From contig JACQUA010000334.1 of assembly GCA_016210565.1 (NCBI GenBank), positions 1-64,000 on the forward strand: a stretch of DNA of 64,000 bases, in the 5' to 3' direction. The stretch's first letter is position 1. Each line of letters starts with the position of its first letter. Shown piece by piece: positions 23,810 through 31,734 of this stretch. The stretch comes from Chloroflexota bacterium. GTDB lineage: Bacteria; Chloroflexota; Dehalococcoidia; JACQUA01. A model generated the notes under the pieces. That model saw only the letters and a list, made by a program, of their open reading frames with translations. It did no database searches and was not told the DNA's origin. The position numbers were made by a program, and so were the translations under genes.

Positions 23810-24156
23810 TGCCGAATAGTTTCCCTAGCAACCTTCATCGCCTCGATAGGCCAAGAAGAACTTCTCGTCAGTCTAGGAGGGTCCTGAAAACCCCCTTTTT
23901 GCCGAAGACTTTGTATCTGGCCACCTCAAGCCGTCAGCTTTGGGCGAGGGACTTTTTCAGTGGCCTCCTACTAGGAGTCTCTGTCACGCACCAGAGAATG
24001 GTAGGCTCCGACCCCGATGGGATATTTCCGCCGCGCTGCCCAGTCCACCACTTGCCGGACGTTCTTGGTGAACATAGCCTCAGTGGCAGCGGGTTTCTGG
24101 GACAGGTCTTTCCCCTCTTCTCCCTCTTCCCGTCCGACACCCCAAAAGGTGAACAA
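23810..24156 (-). pseudogene. Decayed solute-binding protein gene fragment
   Basis: The minus-strand translation near 24156-23975 reads FWGVGREEGEEGKDLSQKP, then RQVVDWAARRKYPIGVGA. This matches the intact SBP genes, for example SIWGMDQTREFLSQLARQD and RQMVEWVARGKYPIGLAP of the neighbours. After a stop and frameshifts, a second fragment near 23880-23810 gives TDEKFFLAYR in one frame and EAMKVARETI in another, like the C-terminal DEEFFL and AREIFAP ends. The N-terminal half and the lipobox are missing. The fragment lies just downstream of four intact SBP genes, so it is best read as a dead tandem copy. Confidence 0.6.
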
Positions 24157-24171
24157 GGGAGACCGCTAACC

Positions 24172-24240
24172 GTAGCGCGGGCGCGACGCCCGCAGGCCCC
24201 AAGGCCAACCACGGGCAAGATGCCCATGGTACAGGTGCCG
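24172..24240. repeat. Palindromic GCGGGCGCGACGCCCGC repeat
   Basis: A perfect stem, GCGGGCG/CGCCCGC (24177-24193) with a three-base loop, followed by a degenerate ATGCCCATGGTACAGGTGCC stretch. It lies just after the SBP 2 stop codon and could act as a transcript-end hairpin. Confidence 0.6.
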
Positions 24241-24259
24241 GCCTCAGTCCCTCTCCTCT

Positions 24260-25414
24260 CTACTTTATCCCCATGGCCTCTTTGGCCACCGAGAGCAGCT
24301 TGCCTTTGTTGATAATATAGTCCTCGTCCTGGAGGCTTCCCGAGTCGCCCGGCCCGGGCAACAGGGAGGGATGGACAATTCCCTCGGTGGGAATATCCAG
24401 TCTCAGGGTGGGCTGCTTGAATCCCTTCATGAACAGGGTCTGCCCTTCCTGGCTCAGCAGCCAGTTGACCAGGATGACCGCCGCGCTGGGGTGCGGGGGA
24501 TGCTTCACCATCCCCATTCCTCCCGCCCCTGGGGTGAACTGGCCCCCTTCTTTCGCCTTCACCAGCGCCAGGGGCGCCCCCACCGCCAGGAAATCGGCCA
24601 GCGTGTCCTGGCGGTAGCCCAGCGCGATGGCGTATTTCCCTTTGGCCACCCATTCCATCTGCAGCCTGTAGTCCCGGGTTATCTCAACATCCTGCCGGGC
24701 CAACTGGGACAGGAACTCCCTGGTCTGGTCCATTCCCCAAATGCTCCAGAGAAAGCCAACCCATTCGTTCCCCGAACCGTTGACGCTGGGATCATACATC
24801 GTCATCTTCCCCTTCCATTCCGGCTTCAACAAATCGCGGAAAGAGGCTATGTCGCTCTCCTTGACCAGCGAAGTGTTATAAGCAATGTACCGGGCGTAGG
24901 AGCCGATCATGGCTACAGCCTGGGTCTCCTTGTCAGTAAAGGGCAGACGCTCTTCCCGCCAGGCCTTCGGATTCACCACCTCAGGAAGGAGCAGCGCCGG
25001 CCCGACGGGTTGAAGCACCCCTTTAGGTTTCAACTCGGTGATCAGCGTGGTCATTCCCAGGACCACGGCGTCCGGACGGTAGACAGCCGCGGCGTATTCA
25101 CTGATGATCTTGGTGGCGAGCTGCGGCCCGGTCCCCACCAGGATATCCATGGTGATGCCGTATTTCTGCTCAAAGACTCTGGGCAACTCAGCCCTGGTTT
25201 CCGGGGTGACATTCCCATACACCAGCACCTCGCCTTCTTTTCTGGCGGCCTGCAATGTGCTGTCCCACTTCTCCTGCCACTCCGGTTTCGCGGGCTTCCC
25301 CACAATCCCGGCTACCGCCGGGGCGGCGGGTGGCCCGGTGGGCGTCGCCGCCTGACCGCAGGCGGCGACGACGAGCGCGCCCAATATCAAGATACCGACT
25401 AGCCTGCTGAACAT
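24260..25414 (-). CDS. Lipoprotein extracellular solute-binding protein (SBP 2)
   Basis: A 384-residue lipoprotein SBP. The signal peptide MFSRLVGILILGALVVAAC has its lipid-modified Cys at residue 19. Family blocks are FRDLLKPEWKGKMTMYDPS, then NGSGNEWVGFL, WVAKGKYAIALG and VNWLLSQEGQTLF. GGGAG seven bases upstream supports the ATG. It is the last intact gene of a four-SBP minus-strand array (SBP 5, 4, 3, 2) and lies before the decayed copy. It has no permease or ATPase neighbour. Ligand unknown; the fold is that of the COG1840-like iron/organic anion binding proteins. Confidence 0.85.
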   Translation of the reverse strand: MFSRLVGILILGALVVAACGQAATPTGPPAAPAVAGIVGKPAKPEWQEKWDSTLQAARKEGEVLVYGNVTPETRAELPRVFEQKYGITMDILVGTGPQLATKIISEYAAAVYRPDAVVLGMTTLITELKPKGVLQPVGPALLLPEVVNPKAWREERLPFTDKETQAVAMIGSYARYIAYNTSLVKESDIASFRDLLKPEWKGKMTMYDPSVNGSGNEWVGFLWSIWGMDQTREFLSQLARQDVEITRDYRLQMEWVAKGKYAIALGYRQDTLADFLAVGAPLALVKAKEGGQFTPGAGGMGMVKHPPHPSAAVILVNWLLSQEGQTLFMKGFKQPTLRLDIPTEGIVHPSLLPGPGDSGSLQDEDYIINKGKLLSVAKEAMGIK

Positions 25415-25510
25415 ACCTGACTCCCTTTGTCAATTGGTCAACGAGACCAGTGCCACCCCGATCCATCGGGGCCTGTGAGCTTTATACCATGCCAATGCTG
25501 ATCTACCAGG

Positions 25511-25552
25511 ATTCCCCACCCCAGCAGGCTGAAGACCTGCGACTACTCCCCG
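25511..25552. repeat. Partial copy of the CAGGCTGAAGACCTGCG repeat
   Basis: Shares GCAGGCTGAAGACCTGCGAC with the unit upstream of cbiX (5216-5310). It fills the gap between SBP 3 and SBP 2; the stem GCAGG/CCTGC makes a small hairpin. Confidence 0.55.
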
Positions 25553-25558
25553 GAGTTT

Positions 25559-26716
25559 TCACTTCATCAGCGCCCCGAAGATCTGGTTGGTCATGTTGAT
25601 GACATCCCGCTGGAGGATGAAAAACTCCTCGTCCGCCTGGATGAACTTGTCCCCCGGCCGGGCGATCATGTTCTTGTCGATCCCGTCCGTGGGCGCGTCC
25701 ACGCGGGCGCCGGTCAGTTTGACGCTGCTGACATAGACTCCGTGGCCTTCTTTGCTCAACATCCAGTTGATGAAGACCTGGCTGGCGTTCGGGTGCGCCG
25801 GTTTGGCCGTAATCCCTATGGCTCCGCCGACCGTGTTGACCATGCCGCCCTCCTCGATCTTGACATGGGCCAGCGGCAATTTCAGGTCAATGAACTCCGC
25901 CATCATCTCCGGGTTTGGGGCCAGGGAAATGGCGTATTTCCCCTTGGCGGTCCACTCGGCGTGGAGGCGCTTATCCCTGGTCAGACCCAGGTCCTGGTTC
26001 GCCAGCGCCATCAGGAACTCCTTCGTTCTGTCCAGTCCCCACAGCCGGGCCAGAAACGTCACCATGGAGGCGCCGGAACCGGTGGCCGTGGGGTCGAAGA
26101 GGGCCATCTTCCCTTTCCATTTGGGGTTCAGCAAGTCCTTGTAGGAGGCAATCTCGCCTTCCTTCACCAGATCGGTATTCCGGGCCACGTATTTCTCGTA
26201 GACGGCCAGCATACCGATAAACATTCTTTCCCTGTCTATGAATGGCACGCCGCCTGTTATCCAGGACTTGGGTTCGAGCACGTCCGGTAGCACCAGGAGC
26301 GGCTCCAACTGCCCCAGAAGCCCCGCCTGCTTCAGCCCCGTGAAAGTCCCCCCACCAGAATTGACGACGTCGGCGATAAAGACGCCTCCGCTGTACTCTT
26401 TCTGGAGGCGGGCGCTCAGTTCCGGGCCGCGGCCCGTGACGAACTCTACGCCGATGCCGAACTTCTTGTTCATCGCTTCGGCGATGGCGGTCCGGGTCTC
26501 CGCCGCGGCTGTTGTGTAGTAGACGACCTCGCCCTCCTTCCTGGCCAGGGCGACAGTGTTATCCCATTTTTCCTGCCAGCCCGCCCGGGCGGGTATCCCC
26601 TTTAGACCCGGCGGGACGGTCGGCTCCGGAGTGCCGACCGGCAGTGATTGGGCGCAGGCCGCAGCCAGCAGAGACCCCACGAGCACCAAAGCCACGATAG
26701 ATGCCTTCCTGTTCAA
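25559..26716 (-). CDS. Lipoprotein extracellular solute-binding protein (SBP 3)
   Basis: A 385-residue SBP lipoprotein. I place the start at TTG 26716, because GGAGGG lies six bases upstream and the protein then opens directly with a normal signal peptide (LNRKASIVALVLVGSLLAAAC, Cys at 21); a longer frame to 26746 has no ribosome site. Shared blocks are LLNPKWKGKMALFDPTATGSG, then WTAKGKYAISLAPNP and INWMLSKEGHGVYV. The linker PTVPPGLKGIPARAGW is short. It is the third gene of the tandem array. It is similar enough to SBP 4 to suggest duplication, but the ligand loops differ. Confidence 0.85.
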   Translation of the reverse strand: MNRKASIVALVLVGSLLAAACAQSLPVGTPEPTVPPGLKGIPARAGWQEKWDNTVALARKEGEVVYYTTAAAETRTAIAEAMNKKFGIGVEFVTGRGPELSARLQKEYSGGVFIADVVNSGGGTFTGLKQAGLLGQLEPLLVLPDVLEPKSWITGGVPFIDRERMFIGMLAVYEKYVARNTDLVKEGEIASYKDLLNPKWKGKMALFDPTATGSGASMVTFLARLWGLDRTKEFLMALANQDLGLTRDKRLHAEWTAKGKYAISLAPNPEMMAEFIDLKLPLAHVKIEEGGMVNTVGGAIGITAKPAHPNASQVFINWMLSKEGHGVYVSSVKLTGARVDAPTDGIDKNMIARPGDKFIQADEEFFILQRDVINMTNQIFGALMK

Positions 26717-26762
26717 GTCGATTCCCTCCGTAACCCAATAACTCAATAACTCAAGGAACCCC

Positions 26763-27911
26763 TTATGGTGCGAATATTTCCCTTATCGGCGGCAGCATCT
26801 TTCCCTGGAGCAGGAAGAACTCCTCGTCACCATAGGTGACTTTGTCATTCGGCCCGGCAAAAAACAACTCATCGATGCCCTCCCTGGTTACGTCAATGCG
26901 AGCGGCCGGCAGACGGATGCCCCTGACATAGGCCTCCTGTCCTTCTTTGCTGAGGAGCCAGTTCAGGAAGACGGTGCTGGCGTTGGGATGCGCCGGTTTG
27001 GCGGGAACGGACAGCGCACCCCCCACGGTTTGCAGCCCGCCCCCGTCAGTGAGCCTGACCGAAGCTATGGGCGCCCCGGCCGCCTTGAATTCAGCCAGCA
27101 CGTCCGGCGTCGGGGCTACTGCCAGGGCATATTTTCCGCGGGCCACCCATTCCACCTGTTGCCGCTTGTCCCGGGTGGTCACTATTTCCTGCTTCGCCAG
27201 TCCCCTCAGGAACTCCAGCGCCCGGTCAACGCCCCACACCCGGCCCAGGAAGGCCGACATGGACAGGCCGGAACCCGTCATGGTCGGATCCAGCATCGTC
27301 ATCTTCCCTTTCCATTTGGGGTTCAGCAGGTCTTCCAGGGCGTTCGTTTCCCCCTCTTTTACCAGGTCGGTATTGCGAGCCAGATATCTTTCGTAGTTGG
27401 CCAGCATCCCCAGCACCTGGCCGTCCTTGTCGATAAGGGGCAGCCGGCCTATTTGCCACGCTTTGGCATCCTTTACCTCGGGTAGGATCAACTCGGGTTC
27501 GATGGGTTTCAGCAAGCCCTGCGGCTTCACCACCGTCAGGAGCGTGCCGCCGCCCATGTTGATAGCGTCGGCCAGGTACATGCCGGCGTTGCGCTCGTTC
27601 GCCAGCTTCTGGGCCAACTCCAGGGGCGTCCCGGTGACGAATTCGACCTTTATGCCGAATTTCTTGCCGAAGGCCTGGCTCAGTTCTGTCCTGGGGTCCC
27701 CTCCCCCGATGAAATAGAAAAGCACTTCCTTTTCTGCCTTCGCAGCCGCCACCTTCCGGTCCCATTCAACCCTCCACCCTTCTTCTTTCACCGCCGGGGC
27801 CGCGGCTTTTTCCGCTGGTCCGGCGCCCGGGGCCGGGCCGCTACTGGAAGTACAGCCAGCATAGATGAAGACCAGCAGCAACGCCAGAACGGGATAAGCG
27901 TACTTTGCCAT
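26763..27911 (-). CDS. Lipoprotein extracellular solute-binding protein (SBP 4)
   Basis: A 382-residue SBP lipoprotein starting at ATG 27911, chosen for GGAGG six bases upstream; nine more in-frame codons exist before it. The lipobox is IYAGC with Cys20, followed by a Ser/Pro/Ala linker. Typical blocks are LLNPKWKGKMTMLDPTMTGSG, WVARGKYALAVAPTPDVL and LNWLLSKEGQEAYV, with the C-terminal GDEEFFLLQGKMLP. Position-for-position similarity to SBP 3 is high. Neighbours SBP 5 and SBP 3 lie on the same strand, with small gaps occupied by repeats. Confidence 0.85.
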   Translation of the reverse strand: MAKYAYPVLALLLVFIYAGCTSSSGPAPGAGPAEKAAAPAVKEEGWRVEWDRKVAAAKAEKEVLFYFIGGGDPRTELSQAFGKKFGIKVEFVTGTPLELAQKLANERNAGMYLADAINMGGGTLLTVVKPQGLLKPIEPELILPEVKDAKAWQIGRLPLIDKDGQVLGMLANYERYLARNTDLVKEGETNALEDLLNPKWKGKMTMLDPTMTGSGLSMSAFLGRVWGVDRALEFLRGLAKQEIVTTRDKRQQVEWVARGKYALAVAPTPDVLAEFKAAGAPIASVRLTDGGGLQTVGGALSVPAKPAHPNASTVFLNWLLSKEGQEAYVRGIRLPAARIDVTREGIDELFFAGPNDKVTYGDEEFFLLQGKMLPPIREIFAP

Positions 27912-27930
27912 TCGTGTCCTCCTTCTTTCC

Positions 27931-27990
27931 GGTATCACAGGCTACCGTGCCTGTGCCAAACTCCGGTACCACAGGCCACCGTGCCTGTGC
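27931..27990. repeat. Two tandem copies of the CACAGGCCACCGTGCCTGTG repeat
   Basis: Direct copies at 27931-27955 and 27965-27990, each preceded by GGTA(T/C)CACAGG. They are followed at about 28035-28085 by short TTTGATC/GATCAAA-like direct and inverted words and at 28130-28150 by a CCCGATCGGATCGGGG palindrome. No gene lies in 27991-28163. Confidence 0.7.
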
Positions 27991-28163
27991 AAACTCGCAT
28001 TAGCATAACGACGCATATTGCAACGCCGTAGCGGTTTGATCTATCAAACCCGCTCTGGTTTGTTAAACCCGCGTTGAAGTTTGATGATGATCATTCACAG
28101 GATTACTCAACATGGACAAAACAGGGCTCCCACCCCGATCGGATCGGGGTGGTATCGGAGCAA

Positions 28164-29321
28164 TTACTTCAGCAACGGCCCGAAAATCTCCCTGCTGATA
28201 GGGACCACCGCCGTCTGGAAATTGTAATGCTCTTCATCCTCGTAGATGTACTTTTCGCCCGGCTCCTGCAAGAACATCGGGTTGATGCCTGACGTGGACA
28301 CATCCGTCCGCCGGCTGGGATTGCCCAACCCTTTCGCAAAGACCTCCTGCCCTTCCTTGCTCAGCAGCCAGTTGATGAAAACGATGCTCGCATTGGGATG
28401 GGCCACCCGGGCCGGCACTCCCAGCGCTCCTGAAACCGAGCCGATCTTGGCCCCCTCGTTGACCTTAACCGTGGCGATGGGCGCCCCGGCGGCCAGGAAG
28501 CTCGCAGTCTGTTCCGGATTCGGCGCCAGTCCTATGGGATACTTCCCCCGGGCCACCCACTCCACCATCTGACGCCAGTCCCGGGTCACCACAGGTTCCT
28601 GCTTGACGACCTGTCTGAAAAACTCTTTCGCCTCGTCCATGCCGTAGACCTGGATGACGATAGCCGGGAAAGACGAACCGGCGCCGGGCACCAGGGGGTC
28701 GGCCATCACTATCTTGCCCTTCCACTGCGGCTTCAGCACGTCTTTGTAGCTGGTGATCTCACTTTCTTTGACCATTTCCGTGTTTCGCAGAATGTAGCGC
28801 ATCCTGGTACCGATCATGGCTACGGTGGTCTTATCCTTGTCAAGAAAAGGAAAACCGCCATTCCATAATTTGGGGTCAGTCACTTCAGGCAGGATGAGGA
28901 GTGGTTCGATAGGGCCGAGGAGTTTGGCCGGTTTCATCACCTGGGTAAAAGTAGTCCCGCCGGCGGTAATGGCGTCGGCATTGTATATCCCGGCGTCCCT
29001 TTCCCGGGTGAGCCTGACCGCCAGTTCCCCGCCCAGACCGGATACGAACTCCAGTGTTATCCCGAACCTGGCTTTGAAAGCCTCGGAAAGCAATTGCCGG
29101 CTATCTACCGCGAGAATGGAATAGGAGAGTACGGCGCCTTCAGCCCTGGCCGCTTCTACCGTCCGGTCCCATTTTTCCTGCCAGGCAGGCTTGGCCGGTG
29201 ACTGCGCTGCCTTCGTGGCGGCCACGGGCGTCCCCGGTGGACCAGCCGAAACACACGCGCTGGCCGCAGCCAGGAATACCAGTAACAGCAAAGCTGTAAC
29301 GTACACAGTTTTCATCTTCAT
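28164..29321 (-). CDS. Lipoprotein extracellular solute-binding protein (SBP 5)
   Basis: A 385-residue SBP lipoprotein. ATG 29321 is preferred (GGAGGAT four to ten bases upstream) over an in-frame ATG eight codons earlier. The signal peptide MKMKTVYVTALLLLVFLAAA ends in SAC with Cys23. Shared blocks are VLKPQWKGKIVMADPLVPGAG, then WVARGKYPIGLAPNP and INWLLSKEGQEVF. The ligand-region stretch VTAGGTTFTQVMK differs from the SBP 3/4 pair. It is the first gene of the array, and the gap upstream holds the start of the divergent QatC-like operon. Confidence 0.85.
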   Translation of the reverse strand: MKMKTVYVTALLLLVFLAAASACVSAGPPGTPVAATKAAQSPAKPAWQEKWDRTVEAARAEGAVLSYSILAVDSRQLLSEAFKARFGITLEFVSGLGGELAVRLTRERDAGIYNADAITAGGTTFTQVMKPAKLLGPIEPLLILPEVTDPKLWNGGFPFLDKDKTTVAMIGTRMRYILRNTEMVKESEITSYKDVLKPQWKGKIVMADPLVPGAGSSFPAIVIQVYGMDEAKEFFRQVVKQEPVVTRDWRQMVEWVARGKYPIGLAPNPEQTASFLAAGAPIATVKVNEGAKIGSVSGALGVPARVAHPNASIVFINWLLSKEGQEVFAKGLGNPSRRTDVSTSGINPMFLQEPGEKYIYEDEEHYNFQTAVVPISREIFGPLLK

Positions 29322-29596
29322 GGCTATCCTCCTGTGAGCCTTCAAGCCATCAACGACGCCGGATCAGAATCCGGTGACATTCAATCTGCGTTCTCTCTCC
29401 TCACGCCTTAGCCCTCTCCGGGACGGCAGAGACGCATAACAGCGACTTCAGTCTGAGGAAATGCTACTATACCCCCATACCCTTGTCAAGTTGGAGGAAC
29501 ACAGTGACCTAATTCCGGGACCAGAACTTTCATAACGCGGCCCTCGCCGTGACTTCCGATAGGCTAATTTAGCAAGATTCGCTGATAATGCCTCCG
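29322..29596. other. Divergent intergenic region between SBP 5 and the QueC-like operon
   Basis: No gene. A short stem CCGGAT-N4-ATCCGG lies at 29359-29374. TGTCAA at 29484-29489 is a minus-strand TTGACA, but the following A/T-rich hexamer is only 12 bases away, so a minus-strand promoter for SBP 5 is not convincing. Confidence 0.4.
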
Positions 29597-29646
29597 TTCT
29601 GACAATGAGTCTCATTAACAGGCATAATATATTGACATTGTCAGAA
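29597..29646 (+). promoter_or_regulatory. Promoter and palindromic operator of the QueC-like operon
   Basis: A perfect 11-base inverted repeat, TTCTGACAATG (29597-29607) and CATTGTCAGAA (29636-29646), brackets a promoter: CTGACA (29599-29604), 18 bases, CATAAT (29623-29628), with the start point near 29635. A second palindrome, AATGAG-T-CTCATT (29604-29616), lies within. The ATG follows at 29667. The arrangement is that expected for autoregulation by a dimeric helix-turn-helix protein, and the third gene of the operon encodes one. Confidence 0.68.
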
Positions 29647-29666
29647 TTGTATGCTAGAGTACAGGG

Positions 29667-30338
29667 ATGGCGGACGAAGATATCTTTCAAAAGGGTTTTG
29701 TCCCAGGTTGGCTAAAAGTCTACAGAATGGCCGTCGGAGGGGATGCCAGCCCAAGAGTCATCGGAGCAGCCTGTATAGGTGCTTTAGCGCGAACGCTCAG
29801 GGCGGGGGGAGGATGCCCGGGTTTCAGCAGCTTTGCACACATCGTCAATGCCGCCGAAAAAGAACGCCAATCGTTCCCTCTGCTCGCAGTGAGCGGAATG
29901 CTTGACGATCGCCGAGCCTTTGATTCCCTGAGGAAGATCGAAATAGACAATGGCGGGCACCGTATGACCAGGGTTGCCGCGCGGGCCGCACAACGACTCC
30001 TGGCCAAATCCGTCGCCTCGGGGAGCGGCACTCGCCCTGGCTCGCAACTCCACAGAGACTTGGCCGAAGCCATATGCTGGGAGGTGGTTGACCACCACTT
30101 CTTCGGGCGCGCCAGGGAACTCTTGATCCAGCACCGGTTCGGCGACGCCGCCTCAGAAAGACAGTGGGAGCAAGTTGTAAAAGGGGCTATGCAATTGCCA
30201 CTGAGCAGGCTTGCCAGTGGATTCGCCTCGGATCCGACCGCGCAGCGCTTGCGCGCCCCTCGCCGTTCGGACAAAAGGCTGTCCACTAAACAAATGCTGG
30301 ATGAGCCTTTGACGGGGACTACCGATGGCCCGCCATAA
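29667..30338 (+). CDS. Unknown protein, first gene of the QueC-like/XRE-ImmA/PIN operon
   Basis: A 223-residue protein I do not recognise. It is mostly soluble and helical, with no signal peptide or membrane span. Segments include GWLKVYRMAVGGDASPRVIG, a Gly/Ala-rich helix AACIGALARTLRAGGG, a Trp/His-containing stretch AICWEVVDHHFFGRARELLI and a basic C-terminal third (RLRAPRRSDKRLSTKQML). No metal or nucleotide motif is obvious. Its 3' end overlaps the next gene by 14 bases, so it is made together with the QatC-like protein. It holds the place QatB has in Qat systems, but I see no QatB-like glycine/serine-rich start, so homology is not claimed. Confidence 0.6.
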   Translation: MADEDIFQKGFVPGWLKVYRMAVGGDASPRVIGAACIGALARTLRAGGGCPGFSSFAHIVNAAEKERQSFPLLAVSGMLDDRRAFDSLRKIEIDNGGHRMTRVAARAAQRLLAKSVASGSGTRPGSQLHRDLAEAICWEVVDHHFFGRARELLIQHRFGDAASERQWEQVVKGAMQLPLSRLASGFASDPTAQRLRAPRRSDKRLSTKQMLDEPLTGTTDGPP

Positions 30339-31734
30339 TCACCGTGCGGAAGACACGACCGCCACCCCAATCGGCTCCGGAGGTGTCGAGACTGCCGACA
30401 AGAGCGAGAGTTACTATTGGTTGGACGGCAGGCGATTGTCAAGGGCCTTCGGCCACAATTTGCCGGCACGGCCGGCGGACCTGGTCGACATCGCTATGGC
30501 TGTCTACTACCATGACCGCAGGGTTAAACGGGTCCGCACGCCTCTTGTTCTGACTGGACAACGGAACTTCCGGATTCCAGTGTTGGTCCGAGACCTGGAT
30601 TTCTGGTCTGATCACCAAGTCACTCAGCGGCTAAGTGATGTCCTTTATTGGTTTACCGAGGACGCTTGGGAATTCGAGTTTGGTGAGATCGACCCTCGCT
30701 ACAAGCGGAAAGAGGATGCGTACCTCTTCGAGTCCCCGGTCAGGCGGCCAAATGTAACCTGCCTTTTCAGTGGCGGTCTTGATTCTTTCGCCGGGGCATG
30801 CATTCTCCTTCAGGATGACCCGAACACCTCGGTTGTTTTGGTGGGCGGAAGTACTCACCGGCGACTCGAGAGCGTCCAACGGCGGCTGATAAAGGCATTA
30901 ACGGGCACGTGGCAGTCTGAGTCCAGGGAACTGCGCAGTATTATCATACCGTTCGGGATCCGTCTGCCCAAGGATGGCCACCAGCAGGAGAGGAGCCAGA
31001 GGACCCGAGGCTTTGTATTCATGGCGCTCGGGACAGTAGCGGCCGCAATGGCGGGAAGTTCAGCGTTATACGTTAACGAGAACGGGGTTGGGTCCATCAA
31101 CCTTCGTTACAACGAAGGGCAGCTTGGCGTGGACAGTTCCAGGGGGAGTCATCCCCTTTCCATGGTCAGGATGGAAGAGTTATTTAGCCTTGTGTCACAA
31201 AAGCGTCTGCCGATAGAAGACCCGTTTCAGTTCCAAACCAAGGGCCAAATGTGTCGTAGGCTGGCGAGCGCGAACCTCGCCAGACTCGCGAAGCTTACGG
31301 TTTCTTGCGATGGATATCCTTTGAGAATTCGTGGATCGCCTTCACAATGTGGCATTTGCACTTCGTGTCTATTGCGTCGCCTTGCCCTGGACGCGTGTGG
31401 CTTGAACTATGCCGATGACGGTACTGGGTTCAGGTATGACGTGAAGAACCCTGCCACTCCCCTCAAGATGGGCCAGCTATACCCACTCCAGGCCATGCTG
31501 ACCCAGGCGAGTGTCCTTCGTCAGTGTCTTGATTCCACGACCCCGTGGGAAGCGCTGACGCAAATTTATCCGGAACTCGTCCAGATCCAGCAAGCTATGT
31601 CTGACAATCGTGACATGGACGCGCACCAAATAAGCAAACATCTCATCAATATGTACCGGACTTATGTGGGGGAATGGCAAGGCTTCGCCAGGAACATCCC
31701 CATAGCGACCCTCAGCAAGGAGCCGTCCAAATGA
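30325..31734 (+). CDS. QatC/QueC-like protein (PP-loop ATPase of the 7-cyano-7-deazaguanine synthase family)
   Basis: A 469-residue protein of the QueC-like group found in anti-phage systems such as Qat and type IV CBASS. The PP-loop is FSGGLDSFAGACIL at residues 148-161. The segment RSQRTRGFVFMALG and the long signature NENGVGSINLRYNEGQLG ... SSRGSHPLSM match the QatC-type ENGxxSLNxPL ... STRTTHP pattern. The zinc site is Cys328, Cys342, Cys345 and Cys348 (CGICTSC). True QueC proteins are about 220-240 residues; this is twice as long, with an extra N-terminal domain. No preQ0 genes are nearby, so a defence-type ligation or modification role is likelier than queuosine synthesis. ATGA overlaps join it to the next gene. 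Confidence 0.85.
   Translation: MARHNHRAEDTTATPIGSGGVETADKSESYYWLDGRRLSRAFGHNLPARPADLVDIAMAVYYHDRRVKRVRTPLVLTGQRNFRIPVLVRDLDFWSDHQVTQRLSDVLYWFTEDAWEFEFGEIDPRYKRKEDAYLFESPVRRPNVTCLFSGGLDSFAGACILLQDDPNTSVVLVGGSTHRRLESVQRRLIKALTGTWQSESRELRSIIIPFGIRLPKDGHQQERSQRTRGFVFMALGTVAAAMAGSSALYVNENGVGSINLRYNEGQLGVDSSRGSHPLSMVRMEELFSLVSQKRLPIEDPFQFQTKGQMCRRLASANLARLAKLTVSCDGYPLRIRGSPSQCGICTSCLLRRLALDACGLNYADDGTGFRYDVKNPATPLKMGQLYPLQAMLTQASVLRQCLDSTTPWEALTQIYPELVQIQQAMSDNRDMDAHQISKHLINMYRTYVGEWQGFARNIPIATLSKEPSK

Noticed and set aside
23934-24653. 239-residue reading frame on the minus strand
   Set aside because: It overlaps SBP 2 in another frame and consists of Gly/Arg/Pro-rich shadow sequence.
29466-29489. 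Minus-strand promoter for SBP 5
   Set aside because: TTGACA and TATAGT are only 12 bases apart, too close for a housekeeping promoter.
29667-30338. QatB homologue
   Set aside because: Position fits, but I cannot see QatB-like features by eye, so the protein is left as unknown.
30325-31734. Housekeeping QueC for queuosine synthesis
   Set aside because: Length is about double, the ENG-SLN-type signature is that of defence-associated QatC proteins, and no other queuosine genes are present.
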